Counted from the stretch's first letter, positions 1 to 11,000 are shown. The stretch is 64,000 nt of DNA from Anastrepha obliqua (GCF_027943255.1 NC_072893.1:44476001-44540000); one strand, 5' to 3'. Translations and numbers: made by a program. Notes: generated by a model from the sequence alone, not told the origin.

Positions 1-998
1 TTCTTGTATTCCCTAAGGCAGTCTTTGTAGGGTTTGAAGTATTTATGTTTGTAGCAGATATTGAAGATTTCTCTTGTCATTTTTCTGAGTTTACTTAGAT
101 CTTCATTCCACCAGGTAGGATAGGTTGTTTTGCCATATGTGGCGGGACATGAGGCTTCAAGTCCTTTCGTCAGGGAAGTTTCGAAAGCTCTTACTTTCTC
201 ATCTAGGTCTTCCCTTGACGTTATGGTTTTATTTATGTGTTGAAGTTTAGACTGGGTCACTCTACGGAATGTGTGCCAGTTTGTTCTTCTAGGATTTCTA
301 TATGGGAGAGGTTTCTCAAGCTTGAGATTAATATCGAAGAGAATCCAGCTGTGGTCTGAGAAGGATCTCTTGTCGGATACCCTTCAATTTGTGACTATTT
401 GGGAGTTATTGTTTGTGCATAGGGTAACGTCTAAGACCTCTTCCCAGCCAGGAAAGTTTGCCGAGCTCGGAAAAGTGAAGGTTGGGGTGGTCCCTACATT
501 ACATATGTCTAGGTTGGTGTTTAATAGGAATTCAAAGAGTGACTCACCTCTTTCATTCGTCTCTGAACTGCCCCAGAGCTCATTTCTAGCGTTTGCGTCA
601 CAGCCCATCAATAGTTTGTCTGTGCTGCTTAATGTTGTCAGGAAACGAGCCACTTCGTCTGGCGGCGCCGGTTTCTCGTGTGGCATGTACACCGATGCCA
701 GGTATATCGCCGATTTCTGCAGCTCCACTTTCACCACCGTTAAGTCGGGAGTACTGAAATTAGAACACAGAAAAGCTTTTAAGTGTTTTTTAGTGATTAT
801 GCATGACCGTGGCTTACCGTCAGCTTTGTTGTAGAATACGTTGATGTCTTTGTTGTTTTGGAACCCCTTAATCTCGTTGTCTCTGACCCAGGGCTCCTGT
901 ATGAAACCGATGTCGATGTCCCCTTCCCTGAGGAAGACATCCAGATTCTCTGTAGCACATTTCGAGTGCTGCAGATTCACCTGTATGGCTCTAGGCAT
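1..998 (-). pseudogene. LOA-like retrotransposon ORF2, endonuclease part (runs off the window)
   Basis: This is the N-terminal apurinic-type endonuclease of a non-LTR retrotransposon polyprotein, which nicks target DNA to prime reverse transcription. From the ATG at 998 I see, in order, an N-terminal QVNLQHSK motif (catalytic Asn), IGFIQEPW (catalytic Glu), MGCDANARNELWGS (Asp and Asn pair) and, further on, SFSDHSWI (terminal Asp-His). Only one lesion is visible: a TGA at 384-386, where a Trp codon would fit, after which the same frame continues to the window edge through the SDH motif. The RT part lies outside. The start overlaps the end of ORF1 by 8 nt. The LOA assignment comes mainly from the ORF1 next door; I-type relatives are possible. 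Confidence 0.85.
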
Positions 999-2190
999 CG
1001 GGTTTATTGTTGTCCTCAGCTAGGTCCAGCTTTTCTAGCCTTTCTAGCTGAATGTTGTTGTCGACCTCATCTGGGTCTTCCTCATTTTCATTGCTGTCTG
1101 CTTTGAAAATTTTCAGTTTGGCCTTTCTCAGACCAAACCGCATTTTGTTGTCTTGTTGTTTTAATATTGGCAGGCACTCATCGTTTATCTGCAGAACGAA
1201 TGACATGCTGCTCTTTTGCGGTTTTTCTGCCTTCACGACTGCCCAGTCGTCCATCGGCACCGCAGGGTTGTGCGACTTCAGGTATTTCAGCACTTCTGCA
1301 CCGCTCAAGTCCATCACCGGTAGCCAAATGCGAGCGCGAGGAGGGCAAGGGATGTCCTTGGCCGGAATAAGCTTAAGTTTTAAGCCTTCCAGTGTGCTGT
1401 TGATCTCAACAACACACCTTTCTAGGACAACCCTTGACCAGTCGTCGTCGCACTTGATCACTCTACAGCCGCGAAGTACTCCTGCAGAATCAAAGGAAGG
1501 GAGAGTTCCGCCCTGTGCTCCAACCACATGCTTGTCTAGCACGAGCTTGGACAGTTTGGCCTCCACTTGCCCCCACTTCTGCAGGACCACTTTGCCACTG
1601 TTTGTGGTTTCGTCGATCAGTGCATAGAGGAGGTTATCCTTAACCACCTCACTGAACGGTCGTTGCTTCGTTTCATCGATGCTGCTGGACACCTTAGGTC
1701 TCTTCGGTGCCTGATCGATCACGTCCTGTGACCTATTTCTCTTTTTCGCATCACCTTTTTTGTTGTCGTCCTCTTTGGGTTTTTTGGATAAGAAGTCTTC
1801 GTACTCCTTAACCACCTGCTGGTATTTTAATTTGTCAGCCGCGTCGCGCTCGTCAGTCGCTCCAGCGAGTTCATTTTTGGCAATCTTGCTTAGAATGAAC
1901 CTCGCCTTCGTGTAGCGAGATTTCATGAGGGCACCCTCGGATTTGTGTTTTCGTGCGGCCTGACTCTCTCTCTGAGTGCCGTCTGCCGCCTTTTGCGATG
2001 TTTGTGGTATAGCTTTTTGTTGTTGTTGTTGCTTGATTGGTAAGGGTGTGCTATGGCTGGTACTTCCCTTACTCTTTGCTGACTCAGCCGTTTCTTGGCT
2101 GGAGGCCAGCAGGGTATCCTCTTCGGAGGATGGTATTGTGTCGCAGCGCGGCACGAATTTTTGGTTTTTTTCTTTTTGTTGTGTATTCAT
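991..2190 (-). CDS. LOA-like retrotransposon ORF1 (gag-like nucleic-acid-binding protein)
   Basis: This is an intact 399-residue ORF with a true ATG and no lesion. The first 160 residues are polar and charged, with a Q run near residue 54 and basic stretches such as KKRNRSQ. The region from about 185 to 320 resembles DUF4780, a domain I associate with ORF1 of LOA-type retroelements: ALIDETTNSGKVV, then GCRVIKCDDDW, then PCPPRARIWLPV. The C-terminus is acidic. Such proteins coat the element RNA and act as a chaperone in the ribonucleoprotein. It overlaps ORF2 by 8 nt (ATGCCTAG), an arrangement that suggests translational coupling. The function is inferred from the family; the ORF and motifs are seen directly. 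Confidence 0.82.
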   Translation of the reverse strand: MNTQQKEKNQKFVPRCDTIPSSEEDTLLASSQETAESAKSKGSTSHSTPLPIKQQQQQKAIPQTSQKAADGTQRESQAARKHKSEGALMKSRYTKARFILSKIAKNELAGATDERDAADKLKYQQVVKEYEDFLSKKPKEDDNKKGDAKKRNRSQDVIDQAPKRPKVSSSIDETKQRPFSEVVKDNLLYALIDETTNSGKVVLQKWGQVEAKLSKLVLDKHVVGAQGGTLPSFDSAGVLRGCRVIKCDDDWSRVVLERCVVEINSTLEGLKLKLIPAKDIPCPPRARIWLPVMDLSGAEVLKYLKSHNPAVPMDDWAVVKAEKPQKSSMSFVLQINDECLPILKQQDNKMRFGLRKAKLKIFKADSNENEEDPDEVDNNIQLERLEKLDLAEDNNKPDA

Positions 2191-2600
2191 ATCATCTGGT
2201 TCTTACGGTTGCTTCGCCTGACTGTGTCAAGCTCCACAACCCACGAGTATTTAGGGGAAATAATGGGGTCCCCCGCGGCAGCGCCCCTTACCGCGGTAAG
2301 GCCACAGTTACTCTCGAAGGCGGCCAGGTATTCGAGAGGGAAACTCCGTTCGCGATGCACATGTTTTAATTCCCTGCACCATTCAGTCCTCGGCACGATT
2401 CCAAGCACACCTTGACTTGGGAATGTGTTGGTACGGTACTCTCCGTATAGATGATTGGACGAGCATCGCACACGCCGTTTCGCGTGTGGGTGTTCGACCA
2501 ATCCCCATACGGAGCTTCCCTCTTAGTTCATGACAGGTTGAATTCCTAAAAGGAATTTAACCTTCATTTAAGCCCCATCCCCGCGGCAAGGAGACCAACC
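2191..2600 (-). other. Probable 5' untranslated region of the LOA-like element
   Basis: GC-richer sequence upstream of ORF1, with base composition like the element and unlike the AT-rich DNA that begins near 2640. An open frame at 2187-2501 ends in an ATGA overlap with ORF1 but has no ATG near its start, so I treat the stretch as leader. The 5' end of the element is not marked by a repeat I can see, so the boundary near 2600 is an estimate. Confidence 0.5.
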
Positions 2601-2927
2601 ACGATGAGGACAAAAAGCACTAGGCCAAGTTTGGATGAAAATCACTCGTTTCGGACCAATTGAAAAAATAAATAAATGCCTTCCAAAATATAAATTGTCA
2701 GCCTTTGCATCAGCAACACATCATATAATAAACTAATCAACAGTAGACCAGTTAATGAATTAATGCAGAACAGACACAAAAAGCTCCAGACCAATTTTTG
2801 GCGAACACAATTTTTTTTAATCTTTTTTTTAATTTTTTGTTATATCTTTTATCAAATTTAATGTTTTATGAAGCTTGTGCTATTTTTTATTAATTTATTT
2901 ATGTGAAATTTGTAATATAAAAATAAG
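2601..2927. other. AT-rich spacer
   Basis: T- and A-rich sequence with homopolymer runs between the LOA-like leader and the Helitron. No ORF, repeat boundary or RNA gene is recognised. The true 5' end of the Helitron may lie slightly inside this stretch. Confidence 0.5.
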
Positions 2928-3284
2928 TCGGGGTTTCCTTCCTGACGCTATAACTCCAGAACGCACGAACCGATTTCCACGGTTTCGCATTCGTTGAAAA
3001 GGTCTCGGGCTCCGTGAGGTTTATAGCATGTACTCTGCTCAGATAATTTCATGCGACCTTTATTATGCGCACGTTCTTTCAAACGTTAACTTAAAACCGG
3101 TATTGTGTTAACTGTGAAATTGAGGTTAAAGTTATTCGTTTCCTAACAGTTCAATTGGAAACCATCAAATCAATCACGCGTATCGGGCAAATTTCAATTC
3201 AATTCAACTTCAGCAGCAGACATTTGTCCTTAAGGTGGTAAGTTGAACTGTGTAAATTATGTGGATCGTCTACCCATAGTCCAA

Positions 3285-3649
3285 AATGCCGAGAGGACGA
3301 GGTGAGAACATCGGCCGCCGCACAAGACATGCAAGCCAGCAACAAGTGTATTCACAGAACTTAAGTGAAGAAAGACAAGATATAATATTGTAAGAGAAAA
3401 TGCCCGATTGAAACAACGCGTGAGCACACGAAGATCGTTGACATCATACAATCGCTTGGCATTCCAATATGTTCCTACTACGAACTACAGTGATGATGAC
3501 AATTTAGATATTGGACCAATTACGACCGTATGCCGATATTGCAATGCGTTAAAGTTCAAAAGAGAAACGGGTGGATTGTGCTGCGCTGGAAAAGTCAAAC
3601 TGGATCCATTACTTACACCACCACACCCAATTCTGTTATGGAACAAATA
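3285..3649 (+). pseudogene. Helitron RepHel N-terminal remnant with zinc-finger-like motif
   Basis: An ATG at 3285 begins MPRGRGENIGRRTRHASQQQ, followed after one frame change near 3391 by KQRVSTRRSLTSYNRLAFQY and a cysteine cluster, TVCRYCNALKF through GGLCCAGKVKL. This matches the start of the Helitron replication-initiator/helicase protein. About 120 residues remain, and the HUH nuclease region is absent. The frame reads into the TA where the mariner inserted. Once the mariner is disregarded, the tyrosine codon TAC carries the reading directly into the helicase part, so the large deletion predates the mariner. Confidence 0.8.
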
Positions 3650-4936
3650 ACGGGTGATCAATCATGAGGTGCTTTTTTCAATAGTTAAAAAAAAACAAAA
3701 ATGTAAATTATGTTCAAAACCTTTATTTATCATTTGAAAGGACATTCTTTGACATTTACTTTTTGAATATGACTTCATTCAAATGTTGGCCGCAACTACG
3801 CTTAAGGTGGTCCATTCTGAAGGTCCAATTTTCAATCACTCGTTCGAGCATTTCGACTGGTATGTCGTGAATAACACGCGTAATGTTGGCTTCCAGAGCT
3901 TCAATCGTAGCTGGTTTATCAGCATAGACCTTGGACTTCACGAATCCCCAAAGAAAAAAGTCCAAAGGTGTGATATCACAAGATCTTGATGGCCAACTCA
4001 CAGGTCCTAAACGTGAAATCAACTGCTCTCCGAAATGACTTCTCAATAAAGTCATTGTTTCACGAGCTGTATGGCAAGTGGCTCCGTCTTGTTGAAACCA
4101 AATGTCGTACAGATCATTAGATTCAATTTCAGGTAGCATGGTACGGTAGCGAGCACCATTCACAGTTACGTTGCGGCCATCATCATTTTTGAAAAAATAT
4201 GGACCGATGATTCCACCAGCCCATAAACCACACCAGACCGTTGTTTTCTCTGGGTATAAAGGTAGCTCTTGAACCTGTTTTGATTGCTCTTCATCCCAAA
4301 TACGGCAATTTTGCTTATTGACGTAACCATTGAGCCAGAAATGCGCCTCATCGCTGAACAAAATTTTGCTCGAAAACAGCGGATCTTCTTCAATCTTTTC
4401 AAGAGCCCAATCAGCAAAACGGTGACGTGCAGGAAGGTCATTTGGCTTTAGTTCTTGTACGAGCTGTATTTTGTATGCTTTTAAATGAAGATTCTTCCGT
4501 AAAATTGACCAAGTTGTTCCATACGACAGTCCAAGTTGCTGAGAACGGTGCCGAATCGATTCATCGCGGTTTTCACGTACACTCTCTGCTACTGCCGCTA
4601 TATTCTCAGTGCTTCTTGCTGGACGTGGTCTATTCGGTCGAGAATTATCCACCAATGAATATTCGGATTCAAATTTGTTGATGGTATGTCGAATAGTGTT
4701 TAAGGCAGGCCGATTATTTTGACCATAATGCGGTCTAAGCGCACGAAAAACATTTGTCACAGAACACTGATTTTCATAATACAGTTGAACAATTTGTAGA
4801 CGTTGTTGCGGTGTGAGTCTTTCCATGATGAAATGCCAAACGCTGTTCAACAAATCCACGATGACAGTTTGCCACAACTCGCGCGCGATCTGTAAAAAAA
4901 CGCAAATGAAAAAACTCCTCTTAATTGATCACCCGT
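3650..4936 (-). mobile_element. Complete DD41D ('rosa'-type) mariner element
   Basis: A 1287-bp Tc1/mariner element bounded by TA on both sides (3648-3649 and 4937-4938). Its imperfect terminal inverted repeats of roughly 35 bp begin ACGGGTGATCAATCATGAGG on the left and ACGGGTGATCAATTAAGAGG read inward from the right. It contains one intact transposase ORF on the minus strand. It interrupts a Helitron reading frame, so it is younger than the Helitron deletion. Intact ends plus an intact ORF make it a candidate for a recently or currently active copy. Confidence 0.93.
3756..4826 (-). CDS. DD41D mariner transposase, intact
   Basis: A 356-residue transposase starting at the ATG at 4826 (MERLTPQQRLQIVQLYYE). 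The open frame extends 17 codons further upstream, but without an ATG. The N-terminal 110 residues hold paired helix-turn-helix DNA-binding segments and a basic linker (RPNRPRPARS). The catalytic acidic residues are visible: ILFSDEAHF (first D), WFQQDGATCHTA (second D) and DITPLDFFLWG (third D). I count 41 residues between the second and third, which defines the DD41D group known from tephritid flies as 'rosa' mariners. No stop or frameshift is seen. It would cut at the terminal repeats and reinsert at TA. Confidence 0.93.
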   Translation of the reverse strand: MERLTPQQRLQIVQLYYENQCSVTNVFRALRPHYGQNNRPALNTIRHTINKFESEYSLVDNSRPNRPRPARSTENIAAVAESVRENRDESIRHRSQQLGLSYGTTWSILRKNLHLKAYKIQLVQELKPNDLPARHRFADWALEKIEEDPLFSSKILFSDEAHFWLNGYVNKQNCRIWDEEQSKQVQELPLYPEKTTVWCGLWAGGIIGPYFFKNDDGRNVTVNGARYRTMLPEIESNDLYDIWFQQDGATCHTARETMTLLRSHFGEQLISRLGPVSWPSRSCDITPLDFFLWGFVKSKVYADKPATIEALEANITRVIHDIPVEMLERVIENWTFRMDHLKRSCGQHLNEVIFKK

Positions 4937-6465
4937 TACAAAGACGACATATGTGAAGATATCTTGCATCGCTTGCGCATTCCAACGAATAGTCCCAATG
5001 AAATCTACAATGAAGGATTTCTCCTGATTGAGGATCCATGCTTGACTATTGCAAACCAGCTATTCATTGAAGTAGGAATGATTACGCCAAATCGATCGAT
5101 GCACGATGCATTCAACCAAGAATTAAATCGAGAGCTGCAATACAATGTTGATACATTGCAGAAATTTGTTCGAAATAATGTGCCGTTGCTGAATGAACAG
5201 CAAAAACAAGTATACGAAACATTAATGCAAGCGGTGGACAATAATACTGGCGGTCTGTTCTTCCTGGACGCACCTGAAGGAACAGGGAAAACATTTGTCA
5301 TTTCATTGATTTTGGCCACTATTTGATCAAGATCTGACATAGCTTTGGCGTTAGCATCATCTGGAATTGCGGCTACTCTTCGGTCTGGCGGTCGAATTGC
5401 ACATTCTGCGCTTAAGTTGCCACTCAATTTAAACACAATTGATACTCCAACATGCAATATTTCCTGCTCCAGTGCAATGGGAAAATTGTTGATGCAATGC
5501 AAGCTCATTGTTTGGGATGAGTGCACAATGGCACATAAGAAATCACTTGAAGCTCTTAACTTCACTTAATCTTTGGCGGCTTGATGATATTGTTGGTAGG
5601 CGATTTCCGGCAGACGTTGTCAGTAATTCTCCGTGGAACGCCTGCAGATGAATTGAATGCTTGCCTGAAGGCATCACCTTTGTGGAATAACGTAGAAATA
5701 TTATCGCTAACCACTAATATGAGAGTTCAACTTCAAAATGATCAAAGTGCTGCACAATTTTCCAAACAATGGTTAGCTGTTGAAAATGGAAAAGTCCCAG
5801 TTGATGCGACAGCTGGATTAATTACTCTTACCAACGACTTTTGCCGATTTGTAGACTCTCGATTAGCTCTTATTGAAAATGTTTTCCCAAACATTAGTGA
5901 GAATTATCAGAACTATGCTTGGTTAACTCAACCAGTAATTCGCGCGCAAAGAATAATGAATTAATGAATTTCACCATTCAATCAAAAATCGATGGCGTTT
6001 TGGTTACATACAAATCCGTTGATTCTATAACAAATCCCGATGATGTAGTAAATTATCCAACGGAGTTTTTGAACTCTCTGGAGTTACCAGGATTTCCACC
6101 ACATAACTTGCAACTCAAAGTTGGTTCAGTTATTATGATACTGCGTAATTTGAATCCACCGCGACTTTGCAACGGTACTCGACTTGAGGTGAAAAGACTT
6201 ATGCCAAATTTGATTGAGGCAACCGACTGATCTTCCGTTTGACTTCAAACGATTTTAATTTCCGGTTCGCCTTGCGTTCGCAATGACAATTAACAAGTCG
6301 CAAGGCCAATCGCTTAGTGTTTGCGGGATATATTTTGAAAATCATTGTTTTTCACATGGGCAGCTATACGTTGCGTGTTCACGAGTTGGGAAACCATCCG
6401 CTTTGTTTGTCTTAACGTCAGACCAAAGAACAAAAAATGTGGTTTACCAAAAAGCACTTCAATGA
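4937..6465 (+). pseudogene. Helitron PIF1-like helicase remnant
   Basis: This is the C-terminal helicase of the Helitron protein, which unwinds DNA during rolling-circle transposition. In order it shows CEDILHRLRIP, LNEQQKQVYETLMQAVDNN, a Walker A box DAPEGTGKTF (about 5267-5300), Walker B VWDECTMAHK (about 5509-5540), LVGDFRQTLSVI, LTTNMRVQLQND, LQLKVGSVIMILRN, LCNGTRLEVKRL and the terminal TINKSQGQSL and SHGQLYVACSRVGKP. Lesions are an in-frame TGA at 5324-5326, a small deletion with a frame change near 5570, a frame change near 5930, and another with loss of sequence between 6230 and 6283. It is non-functional. Confidence 0.9.
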
Positions 6466-6726
6466 AACGGATAATTTGCGGACACGTATAACGCTTCGAT
6501 TCAGTATTTGCTTTGGATTCACTTTCATTGTTTACTTAGAGAAGTTCAACTAAATTACACTTCATTTTTGTAATCGAAATGTTCCTTACTGTTGTGGAAC
6601 GAAATAAAATTTTTCCTTTTCAAATATAAAACAAAATAATTTTTCTTCATCTTGTAATCCCCAAATTAAATGTTACAAAAAAACGAAGCCATCTGGTGAC
6701 GAAACGGAGTTCGCCGGGTTTGCTAG

Positions 6727-8218
6727 TATAATTATAAATAAATACATTAGAGGGGCCGGGAAACTAGGAGCTGGAGCTATCGGCATTTATATGCAATTCA
6801 AATTCTGCATTCCTAGTAGTATTCTATTAAATTTTGTCTTTTATTTCAATATACTTGTACTTGTCTTTCGATTGACTATACGAAAAATCTTAGAAGTAAC
6901 AAAAAAATTTGAATTCAGTGATTGACCCTATTTACATTTATATATATTCGTTCTAGAACAGAAGAAATATCTTTCTAAATAAAAGACTATTTTTTTGTGA
7001 ATGCATGGTAGTTTTACAACTAGTACAATTCTAACCACTCTCGGACTGGTATGGCTTCTTCCATCAAATTACTATTGATTAACTGGAGTTTTTAGCTGAG
7101 CAGTAAGGCTTTTCACTGCAGGGTAGATGCATACTCTGTTGGACGTTTGCATGATATGTACATATGTACATATATGTATGTGTATGTGCTACTAAGTATG
7201 CATAGGTAACTCATACGCCTAGTCCTAGTGACCCGTTTTTGGATGCGCTTTATGAAATTCAAGAATTTTAAATTTGTTAGCCTACTTTCGCACACTTTTT
7301 ATCCAAATCAAAGTCAGGCACTTATATAAATAAATATTTGTGTGTGTGTAATTTCATGTTATTATTTACTGTACTGCAGCAGTGTTTATTTGCATGATAC
7401 CGTACGAAATTTGCAGCCGAAAGTTATTTTAGCAATTTTAATAGTACATTTCATAAATATTATTGGAAGCATAAAAACAGATTTAATAAGTAAATTGAAT
7501 ATTACACATTCATCAAACCACAGCAATTGCATATCAAAGAAGGAGCTTAAGGGCTCAATTCCTCGAAACAAATGGCAGGAAGGAAGGAATTTATTCCCTT
7601 TTTTCTTTTGTTATATAGCTAATTTTCACATTCAATAACTCCAGTAATAGAACACTTTCTTAACGAAGTACTTTTCGTATAACTTAGAGTAATTAATTTC
7701 CATTGAATTGTTAAATTTGATGCAGCAGAAATATTTAAAAAGATATATAGAAATTAACTTATATTTATTTATTCTATTTTACGTTAAACTGTTTCTTAGA
7801 TTCCTTGCATTTAGTAATACGATTCCATAGATGCATAAACGGTTTATCAGATAAAAATGGAAGTGAAAAATTTAATAAAAAATATTAGTCTAGAAAACTC
7901 AGCCCAGCTTACAAATTTCCTTATCCGCCTGTGTATGCCTAAATATGCAGTTCTTCATACACAAGTTTATGCCCACAAATGTGCATCTCCAATGAATTTA
8001 CAGCATGAATTCCTATTCAGTAGAATTCACCAATGTTTTGTAGGTAGTTTTATCAAAATTCAAATATTTGCAATTCTAAGATATTACAATACATAATTAA
8101 ATTTTCTATCGTATTTCCGAAATTTTTCGTATTTTCTCTCATGGAATCATAAAATGAAATACAAATTAACAAAAACAAAATATAAATGATTCGCTTGATC
8201 AAATTTTGAGTGAAATAA
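6727..8218. other. AT-rich spacer
   Basis: About 1.5 kb of AT-rich DNA with short alternating runs such as the atgtacatatgtacatatatgtatg stretch near 7155-7185. Open frames here are short and of low complexity. No gene, RNA or element end is recognised. Confidence 0.5.
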
Positions 8219-9168
8219 AGGGCGATCAATTTAGAGGTATCGGCTTTAAATTGAAATACAACAAAATAAATTCAAATTGATTATTCAATCTTTATTATCA
8301 TATTTTTGTGTAGAACCATTCATCACATTTATTTTTTAAAGATAATCCTTTTCAAATGTTGGCCACAACTGTGCCGTAAACCAATTTTGAATGAGTCGTT
8401 GGAGGACTTCGGTCGTTATCTCCTGAATAACTTTAGTAATGTTGTCTTCAAATGCCTCAATCGAAGCTGGTTTATCCACAAAGCATTTAAACTTTGCATA
8501 CCAGCACAAATAAAATTCCAAAGGTGAGACATCACACGATCTTGGAGGCCAATCCACTGGTCTGAGGCGAGAGGTAAATTTCTCACTGAAATGCACGCAC
8601 GACGCACTAAGTCCATTGTTTCGCCGGATGTATGGCCAGTAGCACCGTCCGCCATCTTGTTAGAACCAAATGTTGTGGAGATCACGGGCTTCAATTTCCG
8701 GCATCAAAAAGTCGTTTGTCGTGGCGCGATTGCGTGCGCCCCTCATTGTTACATTGACGCCAGCCTCGTCCATGAAGGAATATGGGCCAATGATTCCTCC
8801 AGCCCGTAGGCCGCACTAAACGATTGTTTTCAATAGATGAAATGGCTACTCTGGAATAGCTTCGGGTTGCTCTTCAGCCCAAATACAGTAATTTTGCTTA
8901 TTGACGTAGCCATTAACCCAAAAATTGGCCTCATCGCTGAACACCATAAGTTGGCCTTAGCGCGCGATGAACACTTTTCACAGGGCATCGATTTTCGTAA
9001 TACAATTTTACGATTTGTAAGCGTTGTTGAAACGCAAGACTGTCCATTATGAAATTTCAATGAGTACTGAAAAGAATTATGTATTTTATTTTATTTATTA
9101 GTTTAACAGTAGTCACGCGTGATCGGTCAAAAAATCCCATTGGAAGAAGTATCTCCAATCTGATCACA
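8219..9168 (-). mobile_element. Decayed DD41D mariner, second copy
   Basis: A diverged relative of the intact element at 3650-4936. The left end reads GGGCGATCAATTTAGAGG, close to the GGGTGATCAATT terminus. A degenerate match near 9147-9168 (agtatctccaatctgatcac) may be the right end. Between them lie fragments of the same transposase on the minus strand, with an internal deletion. The TA duplication is not clear, so both boundaries are estimates. Confidence 0.65.
8336..9060 (-). pseudogene. DD41D mariner transposase remnant
   Basis: From 5' to 3' on the minus strand: an N-terminal scrap (near 9050, running into the 'SMPCEKCSSRAKANLWCSAM' frame) is joined by a deletion to the LMATSISK/KQNY region. 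A broken central region follows, with DGATGHTSGETM where the second catalytic Asp box should be. It ends in VDWPPRSCDVSPLEFYL and VDKPASIEAFEDNITKV, the counterpart of the intact copy's third-Asp region. The third catalytic Asp is replaced by Glu (SPLEFY). Several frameshifts separate the parts, so this is not functional. Confidence 0.75.
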
Positions 9169-9421
9169 CTTTCCAAGGATCATAGGATTGCTCAAAAACA
9201 AAAAAATGTTTTTATTGATGCTACCTCTAAATTTTTTCTATTGTCCAAACCAAAAAAATAGACACATTTTTTTTAAAATAAATTAATCTATTTAATTATT
9301 TAATTATATATAATACTTTTCTATACTTACATATTTTTTATTATTTATTTAATATTTATTCATGCCTCCAAAAAAAATTTACTGATTTTATTGAACCTGA
9401 CCTTTTAATTCTCTTTCACAA

Positions 9422-11000
9422 ATGACCAAAAAAGTATACAAAAAAAGCCAAGCTCAAGAAGCTCTTGTAAATGAACGAAGCACACAATTTAATCACTATC
9501 TCCGTAGTCTAAACGCTACAGCAGATTCTGAGGATTTACTCTGGAAGACTGGTAGAAATATAAAAAGACCCTATACTCCAGATACCTGCCCTTCGAATGG
9601 AAAATAATGAATGGGCTAAAAGCGACTCCGAAAGAGCAGCGGCATTTGCCCGGCACTTAAAAAGAGTATTTACCCCACACTCAATGTCCTCTTCACCCAT
9701 TACTCTAGAAGGCATAAATTCTATACTAACACAAACCTATCAAATGCACCCAACCATAGGTAAATTCTCTAAATTTGAAGTGAAATCTGCCATTAAAAAT
9801 CAGAACACTAATAAATCTCCCAGCTACGATCTTATTACAGCCAAAGTACTCAAAGAGCTCCCACAGATAGAAGTTACTCTGTTAACGTATTTATTTAATG
9901 CAATTATACTAACTCGAAATTTTCCTGCCCAATGGAAAGTGGCTCAAATTAAAATGGTCCTCAAACCAGGCAAAAAACCAGATTCAGTTGAATTGTATCG
10001 CCCAAGAAGCCTTCTACCAATCACTTTCAAACTTGGGGAATGTTTTATTCTTAAAAGACTGTTTCCGATCATCGAATAACGAAAAATAATTCCCAATCAT
10101 CAGTTCGGTTTCGAAAAGAACACAGCTCTATAAAACAAGCTCATCGAATTGTTGAATACATTCACAATGCATTCGAACAAAAAAAATACTGCACAGCAGC
10201 GTTCCTCGACATTGCCCAAGCTTTTGACAGGGTATGGCACGACGGTTTATTCTAAAAAATTAAAACCACCCTCCCTCTAACTTCTACATACTTATAAAGT
10301 CTTATTTTAATAACCGAAATTTCTTCGACAAGGAAGGAGATCATCTCTCCGAGCTTTGCGAAAGTTCAGCTGGCGTTCCCCAAGGAAGCGTAATGGAACC
10401 AATATTGTACCTACTCTATACATATGACTTACCCGAAACTGAAGGAGTAACTATAAGCACATTTGCTGATGATACTGCTTTACCAGCAAGTGACACTTTC
10501 CCGCAAGCAGCTTCTTCTAAACTACAAAAGGGACTCGACAAAATCAACTTATTGCTCAAAAATGGAGAATAAAGTCCAATAAAACAAAATCAGTACAAGT
10601 CACATTCACTCTTAAGCGAGACAATTGCCCACCCGTCAAACTCAACGATATGGAAATTCCACAAAGCAATGAAACTAAATATCTAGGAATGCATCTAGAC
10701 AGAAAATTAACCTGGAAAGCACATGTATTCTCAAAAAGAAAAGCACTTGGCTTAAAATCAGAGACCTTCACTTGCTTTTAAATCGTCATTCCCAAGTTTC
10801 TGTCGAAAGCAAATTGCTCTTATATTCAGCAGTTCTAAAACCCATGTGGACATATGGTATTCAACTTTGGGGCACTGCGGCAAACTCCAATACCGATATT
10901 TTACAACGATTTCAGTCAAAAGCATTAAGAATGATCACCAACTCACCCTACTATATTAAATACAAACTCGCAAATACACCGTGACCTCCAAATATCCACT
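9422..11000 (+). pseudogene. Jockey-type non-LTR retrotransposon RT, broken
   Basis: An RT region on the plus strand begins with the linker QAQEALVNERSTQFNHYLR. It continues through KSAIKNQNTNKSPSYDLITA, WKVAQIKMVLKPGKKPDS and LYRPRSLLPITFKLGE (normally YRPISLLP), then TAAFLDIAQAFDRVWHDG, SAGVPQGSVMEPILYLLYTY and FADDTALPAS, the catalytic FADD box near 10460-10485. A thumb-like end follows, LLLYSAVLKPMWTYGIQLWG at 10800-10875. The family role is target-primed reverse transcription. Frame breaks are seen at about 9605, 10078, 10255 and 10570, and the endonuclease is missing. Jockey is favoured because there is no RNase H and by the PISLLP/FADD style. Confidence 0.8.

Larger units (their letters stand above)
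2928..6726 (+). mobile_element. Helitron, internally deleted, interrupted by a DD41D mariner
   Basis: The left end holds the conserved Helitron leader (TCGGGGTTTCCTTCCTGACG and the following stretch on cgcacgaaccgatttcc). Coding remains follow for the Rep/helicase N-terminus (3285-3649) and for the PIF1-like helicase (4937-6465). The right end, gttcgccgggtttgCTAG at 6709-6726, has the CTAG terminus followed by T that is usual for Helitrons. The whole Rep catalytic region and the first part of the helicase are missing, so the copy is non-autonomous. The exact 5' end is uncertain: the TC at 2928 is preceded by G rather than the usual A. A complete mariner sits at 3650-4936. Confidence 0.87.

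Noticed and set aside
2187..2501. Open frame upstream of the LOA-like ORF1 ending in an ATGA overlap
   Set aside because: No ATG near its beginning, no recognisable domain, and a basic/unstructured composition as expected from a leader. The overlap is attractive but not sufficient.
4827..4877. 17-codon N-terminal extension of the DD41D transposase
   Set aside because: It begins at TTG, not ATG. The first ATG (4826) gives a length and N-terminus that fit the family.
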